Source: JAQGMV01 sp050260255
GTDB lineage: Bacteria > Pseudomonadota > Gammaproteobacteria > Burkholderiales > SG8-41
Reading direction: 5' to 3'
Assembly (NCBI GenBank): GCA_050260255.1
Contig: JBLNBW010000260.1
Location: 1-30,205 of the forward strand
DNA: 30,205 nucleotides
Made by a program: the position numbers and the translations under genes
Notes under the pieces: generated by a model
What the model was told of the DNA's origin: nothing
The model's input: the letters and a program-made list of their open reading frames with translations, nothing else
Database searches by the model: none
In this document: piece after piece, positions 8,520-15,631 of the stretch
Position numbering within the stretch: the first letter of the stretch is position 1
Layout: every line of letters begins with the position of its first letter

Positions 8520-8565
8520 GGTTGATTGCACCGCAGCAAATGCGTTAGCCTAGGTGCGATAAACC
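8520..8565. promoter_or_regulatory. Inverted repeat upstream of the yqjD-like gene
   Basis: Two 13-base arms, GGTTGATTGCACC (8520-8532) and GGTGCGATAAACC (8553-8565), match as an inverted repeat at 11 of 13 positions with a 20-nt spacer. It sits in the 90-bp gap between soeC and the yqjD-like gene. No T-tract follows, so a classical terminator is unlikely. It could be a two-site operator or a leader stem-loop. A possible -35 (TTGATT, 8522-8527) lies inside the left arm. Confidence 0.3.
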
Positions 8566-8585
8566 CACCCTAAAAAGAGGATCGC

Positions 8586-8894
8586 ATGGCTCCCGACGAC
8601 GTAGGCAGAGAACGGATTTCGCAGGACATCCGGACGGTCATTTCCGACGCGGAAGAATTGCTGCGGGCGACCGCGAGCCAGGCCGGCGAGCAGATCGCTG
8701 CAGCACGCGAGCGTATACAGGACAGTCTCTACCGCGCGAAAGTGAAGCTCGCTGAAGTGGAAGGCGTGGTGGTCGACAGCACGCGAGAAGCTGCTCGCGC
8801 GACGGACGAGTACGTGCACGATCACCCGTGGCGCGCCGTGGGCATCGCGGCCGGCATAGGTTTCATCGTCGGGCTGCTCGTCTCGCGGCGCTGA
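8586..8894 (+). CDS. DUF883 family protein (YqjD/ElaB type)
   Basis: This 102-residue protein has a long amphipathic, coiled-coil-like helical part (about 8-75), then the DUF883 signature HDHPWRAVGIAAGIGFIVGLL, which forms a C-terminal transmembrane anchor, and ends SRR. In Escherichia coli the homologues YqjD and ElaB are C-tail-anchored inner-membrane proteins that bind ribosomes in stationary phase. GAGG lies about 5 nt before the ATG. It leads a three-gene cluster with YqjE- and YqjK-like proteins in the same order as in enterobacteria. Confidence 0.9.
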   Translation: MAPDDVGRERISQDIRTVISDAEELLRATASQAGEQIAAARERIQDSLYRAKVKLAEVEGVVVDSTREAARATDEYVHDHPWRAVGIAAGIGFIVGLLVSRR

Positions 8895-8898
8895 GGCC

Positions 8899-9291
8899 AT
8901 GCAACCCGGCGCGGAACGCGGCGGCGCGGGGCTGCTCGCCTCGGTGCGTGGTCTCGTTGCGACGCTGCTCGGCACGGTACAGATCCGCCTCGAGCTCTTC
9001 TCGACCGAAGCGGAAGAGCACATCGTCCGGCTGTCGCGGTTGTGGCTGCTCGCGGCGTGCGCGCTGATGCTTTTCACGCTCGGTATCCTCGTCGCCACCG
9101 CGTTCGTTCTCATCCTCTTCTGGGACACGCATCGACTTGCCGCTGCGGGCGTGCTCGCGCTTCTTTATGTTGGCGCCGGCGTCGGCCTTGCACTTTACGC
9201 GCTCAATGAGGCGCGCAGGCAGCCGCGGCTCTTTGCGGCTAGCCTTGCCGAGCTCGCGAAGGATCGTCAGCAGTTGAAGGGCGATGCGTGA
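8899..9291 (+). CDS. YqjE-like phage-holin-superfamily membrane protein
   Basis: This 130-residue protein has a short N-terminal amphipathic region (GLLASVRGLVATLLGTVQIR) followed by two transmembrane segments (about 48-72 and 79-102). It ends in a charged helix with LAELAKDRQQLKGD. This layout is that of the YqjE/holin superfamily III family. Its exact role is unknown; it is thought to act in the cell envelope rather than in lysis. It starts 4 bp after the DUF883 gene and its end overlaps the next gene by 4 bp. Confidence 0.85.
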   Translation: MQPGAERGGAGLLASVRGLVATLLGTVQIRLELFSTEAEEHIVRLSRLWLLAACALMLFTLGILVATAFVLILFWDTHRLAAAGVLALLYVGAGVGLALYALNEARRQPRLFAASLAELAKDRQQLKGDA

Positions 9292-9593
9292 GCCGGCGTC
9301 TCGACGAGCTTGCGCAGCGGCGAGCGCAACTCATCGCCCGGGCGGCGGAGCAGCGCGCCGCAATTGCTGCGTCGGGTACCGCATTGTTGCCTTCCGGCGG
9401 TCTCCCCGGTCGCGCGTTTCTGTGGAAGCGCATCGTTCGGGCCCACCCGCTGTGGATCGCCGCAGCCGTGGCAGCGACCACCGCGTTCCTGGTCCGTCCA
9501 CGTAGCGCGACCTTGTGGCTGGGGCGCGCGCTGATGACGTGGCGCACGTGGCAGGCGCTCAAGGCATGGCTCGCGCGTCCTGCTCGCAGTTGA
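9288..9593 (+). CDS. YqjK-like small membrane protein
   Basis: This 101-residue protein starts with GTG inside the end of the yqjE-like gene (GTGA overlap). It opens with a basic helix (SRRLDELAQRRAQLIARAAEQR) typical of YqjK-like proteins, has a hydrophobic segment at about 54-68 (HPLWIAAAVAATTAFLV), and ends with a basic amphipathic stretch. Sequence conservation in this family is low, so the assignment rests on the opening motif and gene order. The function is unknown. Confidence 0.75.
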   Translation: MSRRLDELAQRRAQLIARAAEQRAAIAASGTALLPSGGLPGRAFLWKRIVRAHPLWIAAAVAATTAFLVRPRSATLWLGRALMTWRTWQALKAWLARPARS

Positions 9594-9641
9594 ATTCCCC
9601 TCCCGAGCGGTCGTTGAAGCCCGCTCTCCGCGTTGAAGCGA

Positions 9642-9683
9642 AACGGCGGCCGCAAGGCCGATGCAACCCGGCGGCCGGGCCGT
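9642..9683. terminator. GC-rich hairpins in a convergent gap
   Basis: The 100-bp gap between the yqjK-like gene and the convergent lipoprotein gene holds a compact stem CGGCC-GCAA-GGCCG (9647-9660, GNRA-type loop). Around it AACGGC (9642-9647) can pair with GCCGTT (9678-9683). No T-tract follows, so termination is only inferred from position. A 9-bp direct repeat CGTTGAAGC (9612-9620 and 9631-9639) lies just upstream. Confidence 0.35.
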
Positions 9684-9693
9684 TACCCCCGCG

Positions 9694-9978
9694 CTATTTC
9701 GTCGATGAACCGCTCGTAGATCCCGTGGTGCCGGTTCCGGTGCTCGAACCCGAAGGACCTGTCGTGGCGCCCGGGGCCGAGGCGGCCGATTCCGAACTCG
9801 TGGACGGGCTGCTCGGGGCGGTAGAGCTAGGTGGCGGCGCGCTCGAGGAGGGACCGCTGCTCGGGGGCGTCGTGCTCGGCGTGGTGGTCGTGCTCGACGG
9901 CTTGTTGGTGTCGCTCCTGCCGCAGCCGTAAAGCGCCGACGCGGCGACAAGGGCCAATACCAGGGCTTGCTTCACCAT
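9694..9978 (-). CDS. Small Ser/Thr/Pro-rich putative lipoprotein
   Basis: This 94-residue protein has a lipoprotein-like signal (MVKQALVLALVAASALYGC) with the probable lipidated Cys at position 19. The -2 residue is Tyr, which is unusual for a lipobox. The mature part is almost entirely Ser, Thr, Pro, Gly and Ala, with no predicted fold. AGGAG lies about 10 nt upstream of the ATG at 9978. Low-complexity proteins like this could be surface linkers or stress-related envelope proteins, but no function can be assigned. The opposite-strand frame over the same DNA lacks a signal and a ribosome binding site. Confidence 0.65.
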   Translation of the reverse strand: MVKQALVLALVAASALYGCGRSDTNKPSSTTTTPSTTPPSSGPSSSAPPPSSTAPSSPSTSSESAASAPGATTGPSGSSTGTGTTGSTSGSSTK

Positions 9979-10136
9979 GTGGATAATCTCCTGTGACGTG
10001 GGACGGAAAGCGTTCGTTTTGATCCGCGAAGGGATGCAAGCGCAATGCCGGAAATGCGCGGTCGAGGGGCCGCAGATCACGGCGGCCCGGTGGAAAGCCG
10101 GTAAAATGAGCGGCTTCCGCACGAGGGGAGGCCAGC

Positions 10137-11378
10137 ATGGCCGACAACACGCTGGGCTGTTACAACATATTCGATCTGCGCGACAGGGCCGTGCGCCGCG
10201 TGCCGCAGGGGCTCTTCGAATTCGTGGACCGCGGCACCGAAGACGAAGTGGCGTTGAAAAACAACCGCGCGGTGTTCGAGCGCATCAAATTGAAGCCGCG
10301 AACCCTGGTCGATGTATCGGGGCGCAGCCAGGAAATCACGCTGTTCGGCGACAAATACAAGATGCCGATCGCGATCGCGCCTACCGGGACAGCCGGGCTG
10401 CTGTGGCACGAGGGCGAGATCGCGCTGGCGCGTGCTGCCGCGGCGGCCGGCATACCGTTCACGCTGGCGACGGGGTCCATGACGGCGATGGAAAGGGTCG
10501 CGGAACAGGCGGGCGGCAAGCTGTGGTTCCAGCTTTACATGTGGCCGGACAAGTCGCTGTCCCACAAGCTGGTCGAGCGGGCGAAGGCGGCGGGCTACGA
10601 AGCGCTGATCGTCACGGTGGACAGCGCCGTGTCGCCCAACCGCGAGTACAACCTCCGCAACGGCTTCACCATCCCGTTTACCTTCACCCGCGACAACGTG
10701 ACGGACGTTCTCATGCACCCGCGCTGGATGCTCGGCGTGCTGGCGCGCTACTACTTCACGACCGGCATGCCGCGCTACGAGAACTATCCGAGCGAGCTCA
10801 AGGCGAAGATCACCGCGCGGCCGATGGGCAGGTCGCAAATGAAGAACGATTCCCTGAACTGGGAGGATCTGCGCACGCTGCGGAAGATGTGGCCCGGCAT
10901 CCTGATGGTGAAGGGCATACTCCATTCGGAAGATGCCAAGCTCGCGGCCGATTGCGGCGCCGACGCGGTCGTCGTGTCGAATCACGGGGGGCGCAACCTG
11001 GACAGCACCATGGCGCCCATCGAAGTGCTTCCTGAAATCGTCGACGCGGTAGGCAAGCGCGTTACCGTGATGGTCGACAGCGGATTCCGGCGCGGATCGG
11101 ACATCGTCAAAGCGCTGTGCCTCGGTGCGCAGGCGGTGTTGATCGGTCGCGCCACGTTGTACGGCGTGGCCGCCGGCGGCGAGCCGGGTGCGAACCGGGC
11201 GATCGCGATACTGCGCGAAGAGATCGACCGCGTGATGGCTCTGATCGGGGTGCGCAGCGTGGGGGAGCTCGATCCCGACTACCTCCACTTCACCGACCCG
11301 CGCTTCCGTCGTTTAGTACAGGGACGGGCCGATCTCCAAGTGGTCGACACGGCCGCGCTCGCGGCAGTCGACCATTGA
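10137..11378 (+). CDS. FMN-dependent alpha-hydroxy-acid dehydrogenase (LldD/mandelate dehydrogenase family)
   Basis: This 413-residue protein of the FMN TIM-barrel family oxidises a 2-hydroxy acid to a 2-oxo acid. Visible active-site features are the FMN strand IAIAPTG (78-84), QLY (132-134), Lys259 in MVKG, and the catalytic His283 with Arg286 in SNHGGRNLD. The FMN phosphate loop is DSGFRRG (314-320), followed by IGRA. The region 168-225 is long and hydrophobic, like the membrane-association segment of lactate and mandelate dehydrogenases. The N-terminal substrate Tyr of the family (Y-D-Y) appears as Phe-Glu-Phe (27-29). The substrate is therefore open: lactate, glycolate, mandelate or another. 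GGGGAGG precedes the ATG. It stands alone as a transcription unit. Confidence 0.9.
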   Translation: MADNTLGCYNIFDLRDRAVRRVPQGLFEFVDRGTEDEVALKNNRAVFERIKLKPRTLVDVSGRSQEITLFGDKYKMPIAIAPTGTAGLLWHEGEIALARAAAAAGIPFTLATGSMTAMERVAEQAGGKLWFQLYMWPDKSLSHKLVERAKAAGYEALIVTVDSAVSPNREYNLRNGFTIPFTFTRDNVTDVLMHPRWMLGVLARYYFTTGMPRYENYPSELKAKITARPMGRSQMKNDSLNWEDLRTLRKMWPGILMVKGILHSEDAKLAADCGADAVVVSNHGGRNLDSTMAPIEVLPEIVDAVGKRVTVMVDSGFRRGSDIVKALCLGAQAVLIGRATLYGVAAGGEPGANRAIAILREEIDRVMALIGVRSVGELDPDYLHFTDPRFRRLVQGRADLQVVDTAALAAVDH

Positions 11379-11384
11379 CTGCAA

Positions 11385-11410
11385 CCGGCGGCGCCCCTCC
11401 GTGCCGCCGG
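11385..11410 (+). terminator. Hairpin after the FMN dehydrogenase gene
   Basis: A perfect 8-bp stem, CCGGCGGC (11385-11392) / GCCGCCGG (11403-11410), with a 10-nt loop begins 7 bp after the stop codon. It is very stable and well placed for termination, but only a short T-poor stretch follows. Confidence 0.5.
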
Positions 11411-11423
11411 CGATATCGATTTC

Positions 11424-11549
11424 ACTACAACTCATCTCAAAAATGCTCCAAAACCATCGGGTTTACAGGATTGAGGCGCAAAGCTCGACGTTCTTATCTT
11501 GTCAATCCTGTTAATCCTGTCCATTTTTGGTCTTTGAGACCGCTTCTAG
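11424..11549. repeat. Dispersed AATCCTGT-type repeat, copy 2
   Basis: This 126-bp element matches 1666-1791. This copy is less decayed in its core: TTTACAGGATTGA (11462-11474) is nearly the inverse of TCAATCCTGTTAA (11502-11514), giving a 12-of-13 stem around a 27-nt loop. AATCCTGT occurs twice in tandem (11504-11511 and 11513-11520). It ends 12 bp before the GTG start of the protease gene, so its AGGA edge contributes to that gene's ribosome binding site. Confidence 0.75.
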
Positions 11550-11561
11550 GAACTTAAACCT

Positions 11562-12656
11562 GTGCAAGGCCTGTTTGCACGGCTCGCCGCCGTCACCATC
11601 CCGTTAACGCTCGTTGCCGCAGCAGAGGCGAAAACGCCGGAACGCATCTTCGAAGAGGCGTCGCGCAGCATGGTCGTCATCCACGCCTACGGCGAGAACG
11701 GCAGGCTGCGCAATCAGGGCAGCGGCGTGGTGATCGGCAAGGACGCCGCGGTCACCAACTGTCATGTGATCGAGGAAGCGAAACGTATCGTCGTGGTTCA
11801 TACCGGGCGCGAGATCGATGCGACGGCCGATATGTCGGACATCGAGCGCGATCTGTGCCATCTGAAGGTTCCGGGGCTCGCCGCGGTGCCTGCTGAGGTA
11901 TGGCCGAACCGGCTCAAAGTCGGTCAGCGCGTCTACGCGATCGGCGCCCCGGAAGGACTGGAGCTCACCATCAGCGAAGGACTCGTTTCCAGCATCCGGG
12001 AATTCGACGGCTCACAGTACATACAGACTTCCGCGCCGATTTCGGCAGGCTCCAGCGGCGGCGGGCTCTTCGACGTAGAAGGCCGGCTGGTGGGCATTAC
12101 GGCGTTTTTCGTGCCGGAAGGGCAGAACATCAATTTCGCACTGCCCGTGTCGTGGATATCCGAGCTGCTCGCCCGCAACGGGAGGTCGATACCGGTCGCC
12201 CGGGATGCTTCACTCGAAAAGTGGCAGGCGCGCGCCGCGCAGTTGCGCGAGAAAAACGATGGTCCCGGTCTGCTCGCGTGGACGCAGCAGTGGGTGCGCT
12301 CCATGCCGACCAGCGTTGCGGCGTGGATGCAGCTCGGCGAGGCGTACCGCAGCATCAACCGCCCGCGTCGCGCGGTCACCGCATACCAGCAGGCGTTGCG
12401 GCTGGAAGCGGACAATTACGATGTCTGGCTCAATCTCGGTGCGACGTATCAGGCGCTGCATCAGTACGATCGCGCCGTGGACGCGCTGGACGAGGCGCTG
12501 CGCATACGTCCCGACGACGTGGCGGCGCTCACCGCGCTGGGCGCTGCGTACCAGGGGCTCAATCAGCGCGGCAAAGTGCAGGAAATACACGCGAGACTGA
12601 TAAAGACGGATGCCGTCGCAGCGCGCGAATTCGCGCGGAAGCTCATGAAACGATAG
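11562..12656 (+). CDS. Exported trypsin-like serine protease with C-terminal TPRs
   Basis: This 364-residue protein begins at GTG 11562, with AGGA about 10 nt upstream. A signal peptide is likely (hydrophobic 7-20, cleavage after AEA at 21-23), so it acts in the periplasm or outside. The protease domain (about 27-215) is of the DegP/HtrA-like trypsin fold with a complete triad: His68 (TNCHV), Asp97 (ERDLCHLKV) and Ser165 (GSSGGGLF). The oxyanion motif is SSGGG rather than the common NSGGP. There is no PDZ domain; instead two to three TPR units occupy about 245-350 and would recruit protein partners. No substrate is evident. Its 5' edge abuts a dispersed repeat, and a cold-shock gene follows in the same direction. 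Confidence 0.88.
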   Translation: MQGLFARLAAVTIPLTLVAAAEAKTPERIFEEASRSMVVIHAYGENGRLRNQGSGVVIGKDAAVTNCHVIEEAKRIVVVHTGREIDATADMSDIERDLCHLKVPGLAAVPAEVWPNRLKVGQRVYAIGAPEGLELTISEGLVSSIREFDGSQYIQTSAPISAGSSGGGLFDVEGRLVGITAFFVPEGQNINFALPVSWISELLARNGRSIPVARDASLEKWQARAAQLREKNDGPGLLAWTQQWVRSMPTSVAAWMQLGEAYRSINRPRRAVTAYQQALRLEADNYDVWLNLGATYQALHQYDRAVDALDEALRIRPDDVAALTALGAAYQGLNQRGKVQEIHARLIKTDAVAAREFARKLMKR

Positions 12657-12681
12657 CGAAAGCGACGCAGTCAAAGATCGC

Positions 12682-12710
12682 TTGACGCGCTCGAAAGCGT
12701 CCGGTAACGT
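12682..12710 (+). promoter_or_regulatory. Candidate sigma-70 promoter for the cold-shock gene
   Basis: TTGACG (12682-12687, 5 of 6 to the -35 consensus) is followed after 17 bp by TAACGT (12705-12710, a weak -10). Start from here would give a leader of about 125 nt, as is usual for cold-inducible csp mRNAs. The -10 match is poor, so confidence is limited. Confidence 0.35.
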
Positions 12711-12775
12711 GACACGCGCGTGTTTGCGTTTTAAGTTCTCCAGAGTTCGATCCGCAGTTGCTGATGTCCGTTCTT

Positions 12776-12826
12776 GGGGCTTTAAGATACAAACAGCGTC
12801 GGGCAAGTCCCCTTTTTAATTTTTTT
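12776..12826 (+). promoter_or_regulatory. Terminator-like hairpin in the csp leader
   Basis: GGGGCTT (12776-12782) can pair with AAGTCCCC (12805-12812), with one bulged T and a 22-nt loop. It is followed at once by T5 (12813-12817), AA and T7 (12820-12826). The ribosome binding site AAAGGAAC (12831-12838) and ATG (12845) come next. A hairpin plus U-tract ahead of the coding start suggests attenuation or a temperature-responsive leader; this is inference. Confidence 0.4.
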
Positions 12827-12844
12827 GTTTAAAGGAACGTACAG

Positions 12845-13051
12845 ATGGCAACGGGCACCGTGAAGTGGTTCAACGACGCGAAAGGTTTTGGCTTCATTAC
12901 GCCGGACGGCGGCGGCGAAGACCTCTTCGCGCATTTCTCCGCGATCAACATGCCGGGGTTCAAGACGCTGAAGGAAGGCCAGAAGGTTTCCTTCGAAGTG
13001 ACGGCAGGCAACAAAGGCAAGAAGCAGGCGAGCAACATCCAGGCGATCTAA
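12845..13051 (+). CDS. Cold-shock protein, CspA family
   Basis: This 68-residue single cold-shock domain has both nucleic-acid-binding motifs: KGFGFI (RNP1, about 13-18) and DLFAHF (RNP2-type, about 26-31). The protein opens with ATGTVKWFN and matches the usual family length. Such proteins bind single-stranded RNA and DNA and melt mRNA secondary structure in the cytoplasm; some are cold-induced, others constitutive. AAAGGAAC is a good ribosome binding site. The long structured leader suggests post-transcriptional control. It is monocistronic, ended by a clear terminator. Confidence 0.96.
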   Translation: MATGTVKWFNDAKGFGFITPDGGGEDLFAHFSAINMPGFKTLKEGQKVSFEVTAGNKGKKQASNIQAI

Positions 13052-13073
13052 AAACCTGCGCCGTTTCCTAAAA

Positions 13074-13097
13074 GCCGGGCCATGTGCCCGGCTTTTT
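13074..13097 (+). terminator. Rho-independent terminator after the cold-shock gene
   Basis: GCCGGGC (13074-13080), loop CATGT, GCCCGGC (13086-13092), then TTTTT. It begins 22 bp after the stop. The AAA on its left side means it could also work weakly for the convergent pxp operon, whose last gene ends at 13105. Confidence 0.9.
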
Positions 13098-13104
13098 CAT
13101 GTCC

Positions 13105-14067
13105 TCATGCGACCGGTTCGATGGTTGCGATGTAATTCGCGATACTGTCCCGCTGCGCGCGACGCGCCGACGCCGCTGCTGGTTCGTCGACGAGCTCGAA
13201 GCGGAACGCGCTTCCTATGCGCAATCGTCCCGCGGCAGCCCAGTCCGCCGAAATGACCGTCGCGATTTTCGGATACCCGCCCACGGTCGGATGATCGGCG
13301 ACGAGTATGACGGGCAGTCCCGAACCGGGGACTTGTATCGATCCCGTCGCAACGCCTTCCGATAAGAGATCATGTCCGGCCGTGTGATCGAGCTTGGGCC
13401 CCTCGAGCCTCAATCCGCTGCGATTCGATGCGGACGTGACGCGATAAGGCGCAGAAATCAATCGATCCAGTGCGTTGTCGGCGAAGCGATCGGCTTGAGG
13501 CCCGGACATCGCGCGCAAGACCGAAGGCTGTGCGAGATCGGGCGGGACCGCGTAGCGCCGTTCGGCTCGCGGGAGGGCATCGGATTGCACCAGCGCAAGT
13601 ACGTCGCCGGCGCGCAATGCACGTCCCTCGTGACCGCCCAGCGCGCCTTGCACATAGGTCGAGGCGCTGCCCAGCACCGTCGGGATGGCGTATCCGCCTT
13701 CCACTGCAAGGTAGGCCGCGGCGGTATCGCTGGGTGCCGCGATACGCAGACGATCCCCGGCACGAAGCAGAACGCTATGCCAGGCCGGTATCCTGATGGG
13801 CGCAACGCCGCCGCGCTCTATCTGGCCGGTTGCACCGGCCAGCGCAATGCGCGCCGTGCCGGCGGTCAATTCCAGCGTCATACCGGAATAAAGCGTTTCC
13901 ACCGCGGCCGTGTTTGCCGGGTTGTCCAAGAGCGCGTTCAGGAGGTGCAGGGCCGCTGCATCCAGTGCTCCCGACACCGGCACACCGAGCGAGCGATAGC
14001 CGACGCGCCCTGCGTCCTGCAGCGTCGCATGTATACCGGAGCGAACGATCCTCAGCATCGCGGTCAC
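13105..14067 (-). CDS. pxpC: 5-oxoprolinase subunit PxpC (biotin-dependent carboxyltransferase family)
   Basis: This 320-residue protein of the KipA/PxpC family works with PxpA and PxpB in ATP-dependent opening of 5-oxoproline to L-glutamate, removing a damaged-metabolite by-product of glutamine and glutamate. Family features are VRSGIHATLQDAGRVGYRSLGVPVSGALD near the start (broken here as VRSGIH...LQDAGR...GVPVSGALD), then NRSGLRLEG and the conserved DHPTVGGYPKIATV at about 270-285. The GTG start overlaps the pxpB stop (GTGA). An ATG three codons later (14058) gives the more usual MLRIVRSG opening and may be the true start. It is the last gene of pxpABC. Confidence 0.92.
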   Translation of the reverse strand: MTAMLRIVRSGIHATLQDAGRVGYRSLGVPVSGALDAAALHLLNALLDNPANTAAVETLYSGMTLELTAGTARIALAGATGQIERGGVAPIRIPAWHSVLLRAGDRLRIAAPSDTAAAYLAVEGGYAIPTVLGSASTYVQGALGGHEGRALRAGDVLALVQSDALPRAERRYAVPPDLAQPSVLRAMSGPQADRFADNALDRLISAPYRVTSASNRSGLRLEGPKLDHTAGHDLLSEGVATGSIQVPGSGLPVILVADHPTVGGYPKIATVISADWAAAGRLRIGSAFRFELVDEPAAASARRAQRDSIANYIATIEPVA

Positions 14068-14777
14068 GCGACGCCCTCCACGTATTGCGGCACATATGCG
14101 CCAGCGTCGACGTCTTGACGCAACGCTTCGTATTCAGCGAGAGCGATCGGACGAAAGCGCACGTTATCACCCGGCTGCAGCAACGCGGGCGAGGCCGATC
14201 GAGCGTCGAACAATCGTACCGGGGTGCGGCCGATCAAATGCCAGCCGCCAGCCGTGTCCTGCGGGTAGATTGCGGTGTACTGCGTGGCGATCGCGACCGA
14301 GCCCGAAGGGACGCGAGGGCGCGGATCCTCGCGCCGCGGCAGCATGAGCCGCGCATCCACATCTCCCATGTACGGAAAGCCGGGACTGAATCCGATGAGA
14401 TAAACCGTGTAAGAGCGCGAAGCGTGCAGCGTCACGACTTCATCGCCAGTGAGGCCGGTGGCTTGTGCAACGGCGGCGAGATCCGGAGCGAGACTCGCGT
14501 CGTAGCACACCGGCAACGTCCACGTGCGTGTGCGCTCGTGGTTTTCGTCGCCGGGGATAAGGGCTCGCGCCATGTCCGCGAGCGCTGCGGCTGTTGTGAC
14601 GTCGGGATCGTACGCGATGAAAAGCGTGGCGAACCCCGCGATCGCATCATCGAGCCCCCCGGGCTGCGCCTGGAGCAGCCTCTGCCGCAGCGTTGCAATG
14701 CGGCGTGACAGTGCCGGATGCGGGTGATCGCCGAGCCGGATGAGAAACGCGCGGTCGCCGCAGCGCTCTATGCGCAT
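14064..14777 (-). CDS. pxpB: 5-oxoprolinase subunit PxpB
   Basis: This 237-residue protein of the KipI/PxpB family is a partner of PxpC in the 5-oxoprolinase complex. The start ATG 14777 gives the typical MRIERCGDRAFLIRLGD opening; an upstream in-frame extension reaches into pxpA and has no family similarity. Further landmarks are the strand LPVCYD, IGFSPGFPYMG (the most conserved motif), RVPSGSVAIA, and PQDTAGGWHLIGRTPV. It lies 7 bp after pxpA and overlaps pxpC by 4 bp. Confidence 0.93.
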   Translation of the reverse strand: MRIERCGDRAFLIRLGDHPHPALSRRIATLRQRLLQAQPGGLDDAIAGFATLFIAYDPDVTTAAALADMARALIPGDENHERTRTWTLPVCYDASLAPDLAAVAQATGLTGDEVVTLHASRSYTVYLIGFSPGFPYMGDVDARLMLPRREDPRPRVPSGSVAIATQYTAIYPQDTAGGWHLIGRTPVRLFDARSASPALLQPGDNVRFRPIALAEYEALRQDVDAGAYVPQYVEGVA

Positions 14778-14784
14778 CGCGAGA

Positions 14785-15555
14785 TCAGTAACGGAGCTGA
14801 GGCAGGGGAACGATGTCGATGCCGGCGCCGCGCACGGCGTCGCGCACGGCGGCGAGCGTCCGCACGCTCGCTTCGTCGTCCCCATGCGCGCAGAACGTCT
14901 GCAGGCGCGCAGGCAGCCGTTTGCCGCTGCGCGTCACTATGCCGCCGGCATCGATGAACTTCAGGATCTGCTGCACGGCGGCCTCGGTGTGATGGATCAC
15001 CGCGCCGGGCTGCGTGCGCGGCGTGAGCTCGCCGCTGTCTTCGTACGTGCGATCGATGTAGCCTTCCTCCGCGACGCGGAGCCCCGCGCGGTGCCCGGCC
15101 TTGACCATTTCGGAGCACGCCGTTGCCACGAAAATGAGATCCGGGTCTATCGATTTGATGGCGCGCGCAATCGCACGCGCGTAGTCGGCGTCGACGTGGG
15201 CCATGTTGTTGAGCGCGCCATGCGGCTTCACGTGGGTCACCCGCGCGCCTGCGCCGGCCGCTATGCCTTGCAATGCGCCTATCTGATACGCGACCAGGTA
15301 TTCGAGCTCCTGCGCATTCATGCGTATCGGCCGGCGGCCGAATCCCCGCAGATCGTCGAAAGCAGGGTGCGCGCCTATCGACACGTCGTGCTCGAGAGCG
15401 AGCCTCACGGTTTTCGCCATGATGACCGGATCGCCGGCATGGAAGCCGCACGCGATGCTGGCCGACCTGACGAGCTTCAAGACGGCCGCATCGTTCCCCA
15501 CGGTGTAGCGTCCGTATCCTTCGCCGAGATCCGCGTTGAGATTGATGGCCGTCAT
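14785..15555 (-). CDS. pxpA: 5-oxoprolinase subunit PxpA (LamB/YcsF family)
   Basis: This 256-residue cytoplasmic protein is the LamB/YcsF-family subunit of 5-oxoprolinase. It shows NLNADLGEGYG (5-15), the conserved SIACGFHAGDP (33-43), GAHPAFDDLRGFGRR (61-75) and HVKPHGALNN in the middle, all family hallmarks. Length is normal. It is the first gene of pxpABC and diverges from earP across a 76-bp gap. The shared gap has no clear promoter by eye. Confidence 0.95.
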   Translation of the reverse strand: MTAINLNADLGEGYGRYTVGNDAAVLKLVRSASIACGFHAGDPVIMAKTVRLALEHDVSIGAHPAFDDLRGFGRRPIRMNAQELEYLVAYQIGALQGIAAGAGARVTHVKPHGALNNMAHVDADYARAIARAIKSIDPDLIFVATACSEMVKAGHRAGLRVAEEGYIDRTYEDSGELTPRTQPGAVIHHTEAAVQQILKFIDAGGIVTRSGKRLPARLQTFCAHGDDEASVRTLAAVRDAVRGAGIDIVPLPQLRY

Positions 15556-15631
15556 GTCTGTCGGCGGCGGATGCTGCCGCTCTCCCGGATTTCAGGTATT
15601 TTCCCATAACCGCAATCGCCATACCGCCTGC

